Source: Clostridia bacterium (GTDB lineage: Bacteria; Bacillota; Peptococcia; Peptococcales; SKKY01). Taken from it: DNA of 39,001 bases. The stretch spans positions 1-39,001 of the forward strand of contig RZYW01000009.1 of NCBI GenBank assembly GCA_009930175.1. Direction: 5' to 3'. Both the position numbers and the translations under genes were made by a program. Position 1 is the stretch's first letter. The number at the start of each line of letters is the position of its first letter. Below are positions 26,409 to 35,850 of this stretch, one piece after another. The notes below the pieces were generated by a model, which had not been told where the DNA came from, searched no databases, and saw only the letters and a list, made by a program, of their open reading frames with translations.

Positions 26409-26777
26409 TTATTTCTTTTTCTTTGTAACAACTGCTCTTACTTTACCTTTGCGAGTACGAGCATTTGTCTTTGTTCTCTGACCACGAACAGGTAAACCTC
26501 TGCGATGTCTTAGTCCTCTATAACAACCGATTTCAATAAGTCTTTTAATATTCAATGAAACTTCTCTTCTTAAGTCACCTTCAGTTTGCATTCCACGAAT
26601 AATTTCTCTTAGTTGAGCTACTTCTTCCTCAGTAAGATCTTTAACTCTTGTATCTTTATTAATATTTGTTTGTTCTAAAATCTTTAAAGATTGAGCTCTG
26701 CCAATTCCAAAAATATAAGTTAAAGCAATTTCAACTCTTTTATCTCTTGGCAAATCTACGCCGACAATTCTTGCCAT
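26409..26777 (-). CDS. rpsM: 30S ribosomal protein S13
   Basis: Head protein that bridges to the large subunit and touches the P-site tRNA, 122 residues. [21 protein letters not shown] and [25 protein letters not shown] are diagnostic, with a basic tail ending KKKK. GGGAGG precedes the ATG. It lies between rpmJ and rpsK. Confidence 0.97.
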   Translation of the reverse strand: MARIVGVDLPRDKRVEIALTYIFGIGRAQSLKILEQTNINKDTRVKDLTEEEVAQLREIIRGMQTEGDLRREVSLNIKRLIEIGCYRGLRHRRGLPVRGQRTKTNARTRKGKVRAVVTKKKK

Positions 26778-26805
26778 TCTTTTATTGCACCTCCCTTAGG
26801 TTTTA

Positions 26806-26919
26806 CTACCCTTGTCTTTGCTTGTGCTTGGGATTTTCACAGATCACTCTTATTACACCGTTTCTGCGAATGATTTTACATTTTTCACAAATAGGTTTAA
26901 CTGAAGCCCTTACCTTCAT
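26806..26919 (-). CDS. rpmJ: 50S ribosomal protein L36
   Basis: Only 37 codons, found by direct translation of the gap between infA and rpsM. The product starts [15 protein letters not shown] and ends NPKHKQRQG. Cys11, Cys14, Cys27 and His32 form the zinc ribbon of the zinc-containing (C+) form. GGAGG precedes the ATG and the stop is TAG. It occupies its standard place in the order infA-rpmJ-rpsM. Confidence 0.96.
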   Translation of the reverse strand: MKVRASVKPICEKCKIIRRNGVIRVICENPKHKQRQG

Positions 26920-26933
26920 AAGAAACCCTCCTT

Positions 26934-27149
26934 CTATTTATACCTGTAAGTAATGCGTCCTCTGGTTAAATCGTATGGTGAAAGTTCCACTGTAACTTTA
27001 TCACCAGGAAGAATTTTAATGAAATTCATTCTGATTTTTCCAGAAACGTGGGCAAGTATTTTATGTCCATTTTCAAGTTCAACATTAAACATTGCATTTG
27101 GTAGCGGTTCAATAACTGTACCTTCTACTTCTATTACTTCTTTAGACAT
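26934..27149 (-). CDS. infA: Translation initiation factor IF-1
   Basis: A 71-residue OB-fold factor that covers the A site of the 30S subunit during initiation. [20 protein letters not shown] and the ending [11 protein letters not shown] identify it. The frame opens at a TTG (27155), but AGGAGG is 9 nt before the ATG at 27149, giving [10 protein letters not shown]. It follows the KOW-domain gene by 23 bp and precedes rpmJ by 14 bp. Confidence 0.96.
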   Translation of the reverse strand: MSKEVIEVEGTVIEPLPNAMFNVELENGHKILAHVSGKIRMNFIKILPGDKVTVELSPYDLTRGRITYRYK

Positions 27150-27172
27150 ACTCAAAAACCTCCTTTTTTACC

Positions 27173-27451
27173 TCAACTCTTTGTAAGCAATCTTTCCAAT
27201 GCATCACGAATATCTTTGTTTGTAACTTTCAGACCATTTTCAAGTTTTTCCTTTAATTCCTGGTCCGTTTTTTCAGAATACCATAAATGGTTTATATTTT
27301 TTTTCTTGGGATTACTAATTCTTTTATATTCTCCATCGATAACGTAAACAAAAGACGTGTCCCAATCATAAATAATATAATTTGTGTTCTTATCACGACC
27401 AGCTCTGGAAGTTACGAGTTGACCTTTTTGTATTTCTCTCATCATTGGCAT
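27173..27451 (-). CDS. KOW-domain RNA-binding protein (L14e/YmxH-like position beside infA)
   Basis: A 92-residue protein with a KOW-type beta-barrel at its N-terminus (IQKGQLVTSRAGRDKNTNYI), related in shape to L14e-like ribosomal proteins, and a charged helical C-terminus (KTDQELKEKLENGL). Such proteins are encoded beside infA in many Clostridia and are probably ribosome- or RNA-associated; the exact role is not known. AAGGTG lies 5 nt before the first ATG, and two in-frame ATGs follow within four codons. In related genomes map usually comes between adk and this gene; here an 81-bp non-coding gap takes its place. Confidence 0.82.
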   Translation of the reverse strand: MPMMREIQKGQLVTSRAGRDKNTNYIIYDWDTSFVYVIDGEYKRISNPKKKNINHLWYSEKTDQELKEKLENGLKVTNKDIRDALERLLTKS

Positions 27452-27532
27452 AAAATCACCTTTTTAATTAATTAGGGAGTAAAATCAGAATAAATTATGA
27501 GTATATCTAGATAAGTCTCACCCACTTAAACT

Positions 27533-28195
<663 letters not shown>

Positions 28196-28202
28196 CTAAA
28201 TT

Positions 28203-29459
28203 TTACTTCATAAAGCCTTCATAGTGTCTCATTAACAAGCTCGCTTCTAACTGTTTCATTGTATCAAGGGCAACGCCCACAACAATTAAAAGTGCAGTTC
28301 CACCAAAATAAACAGGAATAGCTGTTAAAGCAATTAGAATACTTGGAAGAACAGCAATCGCTGCAAGAAAAATTGCACCTGCTAAAGTTATTCTGTTCAT
28401 AATCTTTGTTATATATTCAGTCGTTGGCCTCCCTGGTCTGATACCTGGGATGAAGCCACCATTTTTCTTAATGTTTTCAGACACATCTGCTGGATTAAAT
28501 GTAATAGCAGAATAAAAATATGTGAAGAACATAATTAGCATTGCATAGAAAACCATATAAGGAATAGATGTAAAATCAAAGAATGACCCTATTGCTCTTG
28601 CAAAACTATTATTTGGGAACCATGATGCAATTGTTCCTGGGAACATCATAATAGACATTGCAAAAATTACTGGAATAACACCTGCAGAGTTCACCTTAAT
28701 TGGAATATGAGTGCTTTGTCCTCCATAAACTTTTCTACCAACAATTCTTTTAGCATAATGAACTGGAATTCTTCTTTGTCCTTCATTAACAGCAATAATT
28801 GCAACAATTACAACACATGCAACAATAACAAAAGCCAGCAATGTAATTATTCCTATTGTTCCAGTTTTAAAGTACTCTACCATTGACATCACGCCACCAG
28901 GCAAGCTTGAAACAATACCGGCAAATATTATTAAGGAAATACCATTTCCAATACCTTTTTCAGTAATCATTTCTCCTAACCACATTAAAAAAGCAGTTCC
29001 AGCTGTTAACGTTAATGCTATTAATAGAATACTAGGAAAGGATGTATTTTCAAGGGCAGTTCTTAAACCAAAAGAAATTCCAATCCCCTGAACAAAACCA
29101 AGAATTACTGTTAAATATCTAGTATATTCAACAATTTTCTTTCTTCCTTCCACTCCTTCTTTAGCTAATCTCTCTAAAGATGGAACAACTATTGTTAATA
29201 ATTGAATAATGATCGAAGCATTAATATATGGCGTGATACTCATGGCAAAAATCGAAAAGTTTGCAAAAGCACCACCGGAAATAATATCAAAAAATCCTAA
29301 AAGCTGCCCCTGACCAATTAATTCTTGTATAACTTCGAGTTTTATTCCTGGTACAGGAATATGAACTCCTATTCTAAATACAAGTATCATCATCAATGTG
29401 AATATAATTTTTCGTCTGAGTTCTTCAACCTTAAATACACTTTTTAATGCATCAACCAT
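28203..29459 (-). CDS. secY: Protein translocase channel subunit SecY
   Basis: Central channel of the Sec translocon in the cytoplasmic membrane, 418 residues with about ten transmembrane helices. Typical segments are RIGVHIPVPGI near the plug, GIGNGISLIIFAGI, the cytoplasmic loop QRRIPVHYAKR, and PGIRPGRPTTEYI. The stop of rplO lies 2 nt before its ATG and the GAGGTGA site is inside the last codons of rplO, so translation is coupled. Confidence 0.98.
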   Translation of the reverse strand: MVDALKSVFKVEELRRKIIFTLMMILVFRIGVHIPVPGIKLEVIQELIGQGQLLGFFDIISGGAFANFSIFAMSITPYINASIIIQLLTIVVPSLERLAKEGVEGRKKIVEYTRYLTVILGFVQGIGISFGLRTALENTSFPSILLIALTLTAGTAFLMWLGEMITEKGIGNGISLIIFAGIVSSLPGGVMSMVEYFKTGTIGIITLLAFVIVACVVIVAIIAVNEGQRRIPVHYAKRIVGRKVYGGQSTHIPIKVNSAGVIPVIFAMSIMMFPGTIASWFPNNSFARAIGSFFDFTSIPYMVFYAMLIMFFTYFYSAITFNPADVSENIKKNGGFIPGIRPGRPTTEYITKIMNRITLAGAIFLAAIAVLPSILIALTAIPVYFGGTALLIVVGVALDTMKQLEASLLMRHYEGFMK

Positions 29460-29461
29460 TA

Positions 29462-29911
29462 TTAATTAATCACCTCGACACTACCGCCAGCTTGTTCAAT
29501 TTTAGCTTTAGCTGACTCGCTAACAGCATGAACTTTGAAAACTAGTGGTTTGGATATTTCACCTCTTGAAAGAATCTTAATACCGTCTTTCATTTGATTA
29601 ACGATACCTACTGACTTTAATGTTTCAGGAGTAACCTCCGAATTTGCTTCAAACTTTTCAGTAATCATGTCTAAGTTTATACCAACATAAACAGTTTTAA
29701 ATCTAGCATTTGAAAAACCACGCTTCGGAAGTCTTCTTTGTAATGGTGTCTGACCACCCTCAAAGTAAGGTCCTTTTCCTCCACCTGAACGAGCTTTTTG
29801 ACCTTTATGACCTCTACCTGCTGTTTTACCTAATCCACTTCCAATACCTCTGGCTTTACGAGTTCTTTCTTTCCTTGAACCCTCAACCGGTTTAATTTCA
29901 TGGAGCTTCAC
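29462..29911 (-). CDS. rplO: 50S ribosomal protein L15
   Basis: Late-assembly large-subunit protein, 149 residues. [19 protein letters not shown], the glycine-rich [18 protein letters not shown] and [15 protein letters not shown] are diagnostic. The start is GTG at 29911, 8 nt after GGAGG; another in-frame GTG at 29920 overlaps that site and would add three residues. It lies between rpmD and secY as in the standard spc operon. Confidence 0.96.
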   Translation of the reverse strand: MKLHEIKPVEGSRKERTRKARGIGSGLGKTAGRGHKGQKARSGGGKGPYFEGGQTPLQRRLPKRGFSNARFKTVYVGINLDMITEKFEANSEVTPETLKSVGIVNQMKDGIKILSRGEISKPLVFKVHAVSESAKAKIEQAGGSVEVIN

Positions 29912-29934
29912 AGAGAACACCTCCTATCCTTTGC

Positions 29935-30114
29935 CTAAACTTCTTCTACTTTAACTAAATGACCTATAGTCTTAACCATGCCTCTTATGGCTTCGTTGTC
30001 TTCTTTAATAACTGTCTTATTTAACTTAGTTAGGCCAAGAGTTTGGGCAGTTGCCATTTGTTTTGGTCCTCTTCCTATAGTGCTTTTCACTAAGGTAACC
30101 TTAATTTTTCCCAT
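29935..30114 (-). CDS. rpmD: 50S ribosomal protein L30
   Basis: A 59-residue protein found by translating the gap between rpsE and rplO. It begins [19 protein letters not shown] and ends [11 protein letters not shown], both typical of bacterial L30. The ATG is preceded by GGAGG and the stop is TAG. It lies 11 bp after rpsE and 23 bp before the rplO start. Confidence 0.96.
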   Translation of the reverse strand: MGKIKVTLVKSTIGRGPKQMATAQTLGLTKLNKTVIKEDNEAIRGMVKTIGHLVKVEEV

Positions 30115-30125
30115 TGTCTTGCCTC

Positions 30126-30644
30126 CTATTTAAGAATTTCTTCAACAGTCTTGCCACGAAGTGCCGCAACATCTTCAACTCTTTTTAAAGATTCAAGACC
30201 TTGCATTGTAGCTTTTACAATATTAAGACTGTTGCTTGATCCTAAAGATTTTGTAAGAATATCTTTTATGCCACATAATTCCACAACAGCTCTAGCTGCT
30301 CCACCAGCAATAACTCCAGTACCTGGTGCTGCCGGTTTCAACATAACTCTTGCTGCACCAAATTTACCAAGAACCTGGTGAGGAATAGTTGTATTAGTCA
30401 TAGGAATTTCAACTACATTTCTTTTTGCATCCTCAACGGCTTTCCTGATCGCTTCTGGAACTTCTGAAGCTTTTCCCATTCCAACGCCAACTTTACCATT
30501 TTGGTTTCCAACAGCTACTAAAGCACTAAAGTTAAAACGACGTCCACCTTTAACTACTTTAGCAACACGGTTAATAAAAATAACTTTTTCTTGAAATTCC
30601 TGTTGCTTATCTGAACCTCTTTGTCTATCTGTACCTCTAGCCAA
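30126..30644 (-). CDS. rpsE: 30S ribosomal protein S5 (TTG start)
   Basis: Body protein important for decoding fidelity and mRNA unwinding, 172 residues. The double-stranded RNA-binding-like N-terminal domain holds [19 protein letters not shown] and [20 protein letters not shown]; the C-terminal part has [22 protein letters not shown]. The only plausible start is TTG at 30644, 8 nt after AAGGAGGG; no ATG occurs before the conserved core. Starting a ribosomal protein from TTG suggests tuning of its output. Confidence 0.96.
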   Translation of the reverse strand: MARGTDRQRGSDKQQEFQEKVIFINRVAKVVKGGRRFNFSALVAVGNQNGKVGVGMGKASEVPEAIRKAVEDAKRNVVEIPMTNTTIPHQVLGKFGAARVMLKPAAPGTGVIAGGAARAVVELCGIKDILTKSLGSSNSLNIVKATMQGLESLKRVEDVAALRGKTVEEILK

Positions 30645-30671
30645 AAGATTTTCCCTCCTTCACCAAAAAAA

Positions 30672-31022
30672 TTAAAACTCTAATCCAGCTTCTCTTGCAC
30701 CTTCGGCAAAAGATTTAATTCTGCCATGATACATTAATCCGCCACGATCGAAAACGACTTTTGTAATCCCTTTTTCAAGAGCTTTTTTTGCAATTTCAGC
30801 ACCAATTTTCTTAGCACCTTCTGCATTTCCGCCAAAATCTTCTTTTAAAGAAGAAGCAGAAACAAGAGTAACTCCCTTTTGATCGTCAATGATTTGCCCA
30901 TAAATGTTATTTAAACTTCTGTAAACACACAAACGCGGTCTTTCAGCAGTTCCTTTTAGTGTATATCTGATTCTAGCATGTTTATTCGCTCTAGTTTTTT
31001 TCCTAGGTGTTTTCTTTATCAT
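30672..31022 (-). CDS. rplR: 50S ribosomal protein L18
   Basis: 5S rRNA-binding protein of the central protuberance, 116 residues. The basic N-terminus ([20 protein letters not shown]) and the C-terminal [26 protein letters not shown] are diagnostic. The ATG at 31022 is preceded by GGGGTG at 6 nt; an in-frame GTG at 31031 is part of that site and was not used. Confidence 0.96.
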   Translation of the reverse strand: MIKKTPRKKTRANKHARIRYTLKGTAERPRLCVYRSLNNIYGQIIDDQKGVTLVSASSLKEDFGGNAEGAKKIGAEIAKKALEKGITKVVFDRGGLMYHGRIKSFAEGAREAGLEF

Positions 31023-31050
31023 TAAAGTCACCCCTTTCCACTATGCCTTA

Positions 31051-31593
31051 CTACTTACCAGATGTTTTACCTGGTCTTAATTTTACAACTTCAGTTGTAT
31101 ATCTGATACCTTTACCTTTATATGGTTCTGGTTCTCTAACAGCTCTAATATTAGCTGCTAAACTTCCTACTTTTTCCTTGTCAATTCCTTTTACAATAAT
31201 AGTGTCTTGAGTTGGAACTTCTATTTCAGTATTTTCATAAGCTTCCATTTCTACAGGATGTGAATACCCAGCAGCTATTACAAGTTTATTACCTTGCATT
31301 GAGGCTCTGTATCCAACACCAACCATTTTTAATGTTTTCTGATAACCTTCAGAAACGCCTACTACCATATTATTAATTAGAGTTCTCGTAAGACCATGTA
31401 ATGCTCTATGGTTTTTCTCATCACTTGGACGCTTAACAATTAGCGCTCCATCTTCAATAGATAATTCCATTTCACTTGAAAGTGTTCTTGAAAGTGTTCC
31501 CTTCGGGCCCTTAACCTCAACAAGATTTCCTTCTTTTACATTTATCTCAACACCACTTGGAATATTGACAGGAAGTTTACCAATTCTGGACAT
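31051..31593 (-). CDS. rplF: 50S ribosomal protein L6
   Basis: Two tandem L6 domains make up this 180-residue protein at the base of the L7/L12 stalk. The N-terminal [17 protein letters not shown] and the C-terminal signature near [22 protein letters not shown] region are present. GGGAGG lies 7 nt before the ATG. It lies between rpsH and rplR. Confidence 0.97.
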   Translation of the reverse strand: MSRIGKLPVNIPSGVEINVKEGNLVEVKGPKGTLSRTLSSEMELSIEDGALIVKRPSDEKNHRALHGLTRTLINNMVVGVSEGYQKTLKMVGVGYRASMQGNKLVIAAGYSHPVEMEAYENTEIEVPTQDTIIVKGIDKEKVGSLAANIRAVREPEPYKGKGIRYTTEVVKLRPGKTSGK

Positions 31594-31614
31594 ATTAATA
31601 CCTCCCGATTATTA

Positions 31615-32013
31615 TTACCATACGTAACAGATTACTTCTCCGCCAAGACCATTTTTACGAGCAACTTTATCAGTTACTATGCCCTGAGATGTAGAAATAA
31701 CCGCAATTCCTAAACCACCTAATACTTTAGGAACTTCATCTTTTTTACAGTAAACCCTTAAACTAGGCTTGCTAATTCTTTTTAATCCACTTATAACTTT
31801 TTGATTGCTATCGCTATACTTAAGGAAAATCCTGATGATTCCCTGTTTGCTGTCTTCGATAACCTCATAGTCTCTTATAAATCCCTCTGCTTTTAGTATC
31901 TCTGCTAAGTTAATCTTAACTTTTGAAGCAGGAACCTCTACAGTATCATGTTTAATCATATTTGCATTTCTGATTCTCGTTAAGAAATCAGCAATTGGAT
32001 CAGTCATAACCAT
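31615..32013 (-). CDS. rpsH: 30S ribosomal protein S8
   Basis: 16S rRNA-binding assembly protein, 132 residues, known in E. coli as translational repressor of the spc operon. [16 protein letters not shown] and [17 protein letters not shown] with the ending GGEVICYVW are diagnostic. I kept the first ATG (AGGAGG 12 nt upstream); a second ATG two codons later is less well placed. It follows the zinc-type rpsN. Confidence 0.97.
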   Translation of the reverse strand: MVMTDPIADFLTRIRNANMIKHDTVEVPASKVKINLAEILKAEGFIRDYEVIEDSKQGIIRIFLKYSDSNQKVISGLKRISKPSLRVYCKKDEVPKVLGGLGIAVISTSQGIVTDKVARKNGLGGEVICYVW

Positions 32014-32046
32014 ATTATTTATTTACCTCCTTCCATCACTTGAGGT

Positions 32047-32226
32047 TTACCAGCTGGCTTTTTTAACTCCAGGTAGTTGCCCTTTATAAGCAAGTTCTCT
32101 AAAGCAGATACGGCATATTCCAAATTTACGCATGTAAGCATGCGGTCTGCCACAAACTTTACATCTATTTACTTCTTGCACTTTAAACTTGGGAGCCCTG
32201 CGAACTCTCATTGAAACTTTAGCCAC
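32047..32226 (-). CDS. rpsN: 30S ribosomal protein S14, zinc type
   Basis: A 59-residue protein found by translating the gap between rplE and rpsH. It begins [20 protein letters not shown] and ends [14 protein letters not shown]. Cys22, Cys25, Cys38 and Cys41 form the zinc ribbon of the type Z (short) form. The start is GTG at 32226, 10 nt after AGGAGG. S14 is placed in the head near the A site. No zinc-free second copy is in the window. Confidence 0.95.
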   Translation of the reverse strand: MAKVSMRVRRAPKFKVQEVNRCKVCGRPHAYMRKFGICRICFRELAYKGQLPGVKKASW

Positions 32227-32257
32227 TAAATTCTTACCTCCTTCTAATTAAAGAGAT

Positions 32258-32800
32258 CTAGTTTTTACTAAATGGCATTCCACTTAATCTCAATAATTCT
32301 CTTCCTTCTTCATCTGTTTTCGCTGTTGTTACAAAAACTACTTCTAGCCCACGAACTTTATCAACTTTTTCATAGTCAATTTCCGGGAAAATCAATTGTT
32401 CTTTTAAACCCAAGCTGTAATTTCCTCTTCCATCAAAAGCTTTAGGGGATACACCTCTAAAATCACGAACCCTAGGAAGTACAATATTTACTAACTTATC
32501 AATAAAATCATACATTCTTTCTCCGCGTAGAGTTACTTTAGCACCAATAGGCATTCCTTCTCTAAGCTTGAAAGTAGCAATTGATTTTTTAGCCCGCGTA
32601 ACAATCGGCTTCTGACCAGAAATTAATTTTAGATCTTCGACCGCCGCATCCAAAACTTTTGTATTAGCTACCGCTTCACCAAGACCAATATTAATAACTA
32701 CTTTTTCAAATTTAGGAATTTCCATAACACTTTTATATGCAAATTTTTCTTGCATTAAGGGAATCATTTCATTCTGATACTTTTCCTTTAATCTGGCCAA
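32258..32800 (-). CDS. rplE: 50S ribosomal protein L5
   Basis: 5S rRNA-binding protein, about 180 residues, with [24 protein letters not shown]-like [15 protein letters not shown] and [18 protein letters not shown]. Two starts compete: ATG at 32806 lies only 3 nt after AGGAGG, while TTG at 32800 has a 9-nt spacing and gives [11 protein letters not shown], the common N-terminus of the family. I favour the TTG; the protein differs by two residues. It follows rplX by 20-26 bp. Confidence 0.95.
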   Translation of the reverse strand: MARLKEKYQNEMIPLMQEKFAYKSVMEIPKFEKVVINIGLGEAVANTKVLDAAVEDLKLISGQKPIVTRAKKSIATFKLREGMPIGAKVTLRGERMYDFIDKLVNIVLPRVRDFRGVSPKAFDGRGNYSLGLKEQLIFPEIDYEKVDKVRGLEVVFVTTAKTDEEGRELLRLSGMPFSKN

Positions 32801-32826
32801 CTCCATAAGCCTCCTTTCCGCATTTC

Positions 32827-33150
32827 TTATTTATCGAACACTTCGCCACATTTAGCACAAGATCTAACTTTGGTGCCATCTGAAAGAATTTTTTTTGCTA
32901 TTCTTACACCTTTACCACACTTTGAACAGTAAGGCATTGCGTTTGAAGCGTGAACAGCTGCTTCTCTTTCAATAATACCACCTTGTGGATTAGCTTTGTT
33001 TGGCTTTGAATGTCTCTTGATTACATTAACACCCTCAACTATTACTTTGCCTTCTTTAGGCATTGCTTGAAGTACGTTACCTTTTTTACCTTTATCTTTT
33101 CCAGCAGTAATTACTACTGAATCTCCTTTTTTAACATGAAGTTTTGCCAT
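32827..33150 (-). CDS. rplX: 50S ribosomal protein L24 with C-terminal Cys-ribbon
   Basis: Assembly initiator near the tunnel exit, 107 residues. The KOW motif ([19 protein letters not shown]) fills the N-terminus. The C-terminal part carries Cys75, Cys78, Cys98 and Cys101 in two CXXC pairs, where many L24 proteins have none, so a zinc ribbon is likely. GGAGGTG precedes the ATG. It lies between rplN and rplE. Confidence 0.97.
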   Translation of the reverse strand: MAKLHVKKGDSVVITAGKDKGKKGNVLQAMPKEGKVIVEGVNVIKRHSKPNKANPQGGIIEREAAVHASNAMPYCSKCGKGVRIAKKILSDGTKVRSCAKCGEVFDK

Positions 33151-33174
33151 TTATTTCACCTCCAGGGCTTGTTG

Positions 33175-33543
33175 TTACAGCACTTCAGGAGCCAAAGATA
33201 TAATTTTCATAAAATCTTTGTCACGTAATTCTCTGGCAACTGGACCAAAAATACGTGTACCTCTTGGACTGCGATCATCTTTAATTATTACTGCAGCGTT
33301 CTCATTGAACTTAATATAAGAACCGTCTTTTCTTTTAACAGGACGAACACTTCTTACAACTACAGCCTTTACAACATCACCTTTTTTTACCATGCCACCA
33401 GGAGCAGCATCTTTTACTGCACAAATGATGATATCACCAACACCTGCATATCTGCGTCTTGTGCCGCCTAATACTCTAATACATAGAAGTTCTTTCGCTC
33501 CTGTATTATCGCCAACTTTAAGTCTTGTTTCTTGTTGAATCAT
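33175..33543 (-). CDS. rplN: 50S ribosomal protein L14
   Basis: Interface protein of the large subunit, 122 residues. [20 protein letters not shown] and the signature region [21 protein letters not shown] are diagnostic. GGGAGG is placed 11 nt before the ATG and sits in the loop of an 8-bp perfect hairpin that ends one base before the start codon, unlike the open leaders of neighbouring genes. Confidence 0.97.
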   Translation of the reverse strand: MIQQETRLKVGDNTGAKELLCIRVLGGTRRRYAGVGDIIICAVKDAAPGGMVKKGDVVKAVVVRSVRPVKRKDGSYIKFNENAAVIIKDDRSPRGTRIFGPVARELRDKDFMKIISLAPEVL

Positions 33544-33567
33544 CTTTCGAAAACCTCCCTTCGAAAG
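33544..33567 (-). promoter_or_regulatory. Hairpin presenting the rplN ribosome-binding site
   Basis: CTTTCGAA (33560-33567 on the minus strand) and TTCGAAAG (33544-33551) form a perfect 8-bp stem with the 8-nt loop GGGAGGTT, so the whole site is in the loop. This could hold the site open or, if stabilised by a protein, control rplN translation. Confidence 0.5.
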
Positions 33568-33580
33568 CAGGTTACCTATT

Positions 33581-33841
33581 TTAGATGATAGGCGCTTTCT
33601 CTACTATTTCAATCAATCTCCATCTTTTGTCTTTGCTAAGAGGGCGGGTCTCCATAATTTTAACCTTGTCGCCAATCTTGCATTCATTTTGCTCATCATG
33701 GGCTTTATATTTTTTAGTAACAGTTTTATATTTTTTATAAATCGGATGTCTTTCTTGACTTTCGACAGCAACAGTGATTGTTTTATCCATCTTATCACTA
33801 ACTACTTTTCCGATACGAACTTTACGAGCAACTCTATCCAA
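33581..33841 (-). CDS. rpsQ: 30S ribosomal protein S17 (TTG start)
   Basis: 16S rRNA-binding assembly protein of 86 residues. [20 protein letters not shown] and [15 protein letters not shown] are diagnostic. The frame is open from a GTG at 33859 that overlaps the rpmC stop (GTGA), but no good site precedes it. GGGGG lies 8 nt before the TTG at 33841, which gives [12 protein letters not shown], the usual family start. Confidence 0.93.
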   Translation of the reverse strand: MDRVARKVRIGKVVSDKMDKTITVAVESQERHPIYKKYKTVTKKYKAHDEQNECKIGDKVKIMETRPLSKDKRWRLIEIVEKAPII

Positions 33842-33855
33842 CTCTTTTACCCCCT

Positions 33856-34068
33856 TCACTTAACTTTGGGTCTCTCAATATTTAATTCACGCTCTCTAAG
33901 AACAGTTTTAGATTTTGCGATATCTTTTTTAACCGTCTTAATTCTCATTGGATTATCCAACTGGCCTGTAGCCATCTGAAAGCGTAGATTAAACAATTCT
34001 TCCTTTAGACTAATTATCTTTGTCTCAAGTTCTTGTGTTGTAAAATCTCTAAATTCTTTTGCTTTCAC
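33856..34068 (-). CDS. rpmC: 50S ribosomal protein L29
   Basis: A 70-residue helical protein at the tunnel exit, near L23. [20 protein letters not shown] and [19 protein letters not shown] are typical. The start is GTG, sharing one base with the rplP stop (TAGTG), preceded by GGTGGTG at 7 nt, so it is probably coupled to rplP. Confidence 0.95.
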   Translation of the reverse strand: MKAKEFRDFTTQELETKIISLKEELFNLRFQMATGQLDNPMRIKTVKKDIAKSKTVLRERELNIERPKVK

Positions 34069-34493
34069 TATTCTTCACCACCAATTTCTTCCTTCTTCAC
34101 AAACTTGCATCTTACAGGAAGCTTATGCATTGCTAGTCTGAAAGCTTCTCTGGCAATTTCTTCAGAAACCCCAGTCATTTCAAACAGGATGCGCCCTGGT
34201 TTTACTACTGCTACCCAAAACTCTGGTGAACCTTTACCAGAACCCATTCTGGTTTCAGCTGGCTTTGCAGTAATAGGTTTGTGAGGGAATATTTTAATCC
34301 AAACTTTACCACCACGTTTTATATAACGCGTCATAGCAATACGGGCTGCTTCAATTTGTCTGCTAGTAATCCATGATGCATCTAGGGATTGAAGTCCATA
34401 TTCTCCATATGATACCTTATTGCCTTTATTAGCATTTCCAGTCATTTTTGGTCTGTGTTGTCTGCGCCATTTTACTCTTTTAGGCATTAACAT
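34068..34493 (-). CDS. rplP: 50S ribosomal protein L16
   Basis: Large-subunit protein near the A-site tRNA elbow, 141 residues. [17 protein letters not shown] at the start and [20 protein letters not shown] and [17 protein letters not shown] are diagnostic. GGAGG is 8 nt before the first ATG. It is 3 bp past rpsC and abuts rpmC. Confidence 0.97.
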   Translation of the reverse strand: MLMPKRVKWRRQHRPKMTGNANKGNKVSYGEYGLQSLDASWITSRQIEAARIAMTRYIKRGGKVWIKIFPHKPITAKPAETRMGSGKGSPEFWVAVVKPGRILFEMTGVSEEIAREAFRLAMHKLPVRCKFVKKEEIGGEE

Positions 34494-34496
34494 GGT

Positions 34497-35165
34497 TTAT
34501 TCCTCCTCTTTAACAGGTTGTGGAGTGTTTTTTGCCTCTGGTAGAATTTCACCATTGTAAATCCAAACTTTTACTCCAAGTTTACCGTAAGTAGTATCTG
34601 CCTCCGCAAATGCATAATCTATATCTGCTCTAAGAGTATGAAGAGGAACTTTCCCTTCGCTCATCCACTCTGTTCTTGCGATTTCTGCTCCGCCCAGTCT
34701 ACCAGACACAGCAATTTTGATACCCTTAGCACCACTTTTTAAAGCTCTGCTAATCGCTTGTTTAATAGCTCTTCTAAATGCAACTCTCTTCTCAAGTTGA
34801 GCTGCAACTGATTCAGCAACAAGCTGTGAGTCTTTTTCCGGTTTCTTTACTTCCTGTATATTAATATTTACTTCTTTATTTGTCATTTTCTTCAACTGTT
34901 CTTTTAGAGCTTCTATTTCAGCACCATTTCTTCCAATTATTATTCCTGGCTTAGCAGTGAAAATAGTAATTTTAACTCTAGTATTTGCTGCTCTTTCAAT
35001 AATAATATTTGAAATGCCTGCAGCAAAAAGTTTTTTCTTAATATATTCTCTAATTTTCAAGTCCTCTTGCAGTAACTCAACATATAATTTATCTGCATAC
35101 CATCTTGCATCCCAATTTCTGATGATACCGATTCTGAGACCTTTAGGACTAACTTTTTGACCCAC
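34497..35165 (-). CDS. rpsC: 30S ribosomal protein S3
   Basis: Head protein at the mRNA entry channel, 222 residues, with the N-terminal S3 region [19 protein letters not shown], a KH-type RNA-binding domain around 60-115 ([18 protein letters not shown]), and the C-terminal [13 protein letters not shown]. The start is GTG at 35165, 8 nt after GGAGGG, which lies in the last codons of rplV. Confidence 0.97.
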   Translation of the reverse strand: MGQKVSPKGLRIGIIRNWDARWYADKLYVELLQEDLKIREYIKKKLFAAGISNIIIERAANTRVKITIFTAKPGIIIGRNGAEIEALKEQLKKMTNKEVNINIQEVKKPEKDSQLVAESVAAQLEKRVAFRRAIKQAISRALKSGAKGIKIAVSGRLGGAEIARTEWMSEGKVPLHTLRADIDYAFAEADTTYGKLGVKVWIYNGEILPEAKNTPQPVKEEE

Positions 35166-35169
35166 TTAA

Positions 35170-35511
35170 TTATCCCTCCTTCTTCTCAGCTACAACCACA
35201 GTTATATGGCTTGTTCTTTTACGAATTAAATCCGCTTTCCCCATTGCTCTTGGCTTTTGTCTCTTTAAAGTCGGACCCTGATCAACATGACAAGCTTTGA
35301 CATAAAGATTGTCAGTATCTAATTCTAAATTATTTTCAGCATTAGCAACCGCGGACTTAAGAACTTTCTCAACTAAAAAAGAAGCTTTTTTAGGAGTAAA
35401 TTTTAAAGTAGCGAATGCCTCTTGCACATCTTTGCCTCTGATAATGTTCATTACTTGCTGAACTTTCATTGGTGAAATTCTGATATACTTAGCGACTGCT
35501 TTTGTTTCCAT
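35170..35511 (-). CDS. rplV: 50S ribosomal protein L22
   Basis: A 113-residue protein whose long beta-hairpin lines the nascent-peptide tunnel; macrolide resistance changes arise in that hairpin in other species. [20 protein letters not shown] and [20 protein letters not shown] are diagnostic. AGGGGG lies 11 nt before the ATG. The last codons contain the rpsC ribosome-binding site. Confidence 0.97.
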   Translation of the reverse strand: METKAVAKYIRISPMKVQQVMNIIRGKDVQEAFATLKFTPKKASFLVEKVLKSAVANAENNLELDTDNLYVKACHVDQGPTLKRQKPRAMGKADLIRKRTSHITVVVAEKKEG

Positions 35512-35544
35512 TATACTAAGAACCCCCTCTCTCTTCCGGACTCC

Positions 35545-35826
35545 TTATCTCAAACCTGAAGACTTTTCTGAATCTGTGTGACCTTTATATGTTCTAGTTG
35601 GAGAAAACTCTCCTAATTTATGCCCTACCATATCCTCTGTTACATAAACAGGAACATGCTTTCTACCATCATGAACGGCAATTGTGTGTCCTATAAACTC
35701 TGGAAAGATTGTTGAGCTTCTTGACCATGTCTTAATCAGCTTCTTTTCATTGCTTTCGTTCATCTGAAGAATTCTTTTATACAGACGTTCTTCAACATAA
35801 GGTCCTTTTTTTACTGATCTGCCCAT
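35545..35826 (-). CDS. rpsS: 30S ribosomal protein S19
   Basis: Head protein that contacts A-site tRNA and forms a bridge with the large subunit, 93 residues. [19 protein letters not shown], the signature [20 protein letters not shown] and [12 protein letters not shown] are present. AGGAGG is 10 nt before the ATG. Standard place between rplB and rplV. Confidence 0.97.
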   Translation of the reverse strand: MGRSVKKGPYVEERLYKRILQMNESNEKKLIKTWSRSSTIFPEFIGHTIAVHDGRKHVPVYVTEDMVGHKLGEFSPTRTYKGHTDSEKSSGLR

Positions 35827-35850
35827 TAAGCGATTGCCTCCTTTCTCAGA

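Noticed and set aside
27452-27532. Possible decayed map gene in the adk-KOW gap
   Set aside because: Only 81 bp, and no translation in any frame resembles methionine aminopeptidase.
33613-33798. Minus-strand frame inside rpsQ in another phase
   Set aside because: It is an out-of-phase frame in a conserved ribosomal gene, with no start site of its own.
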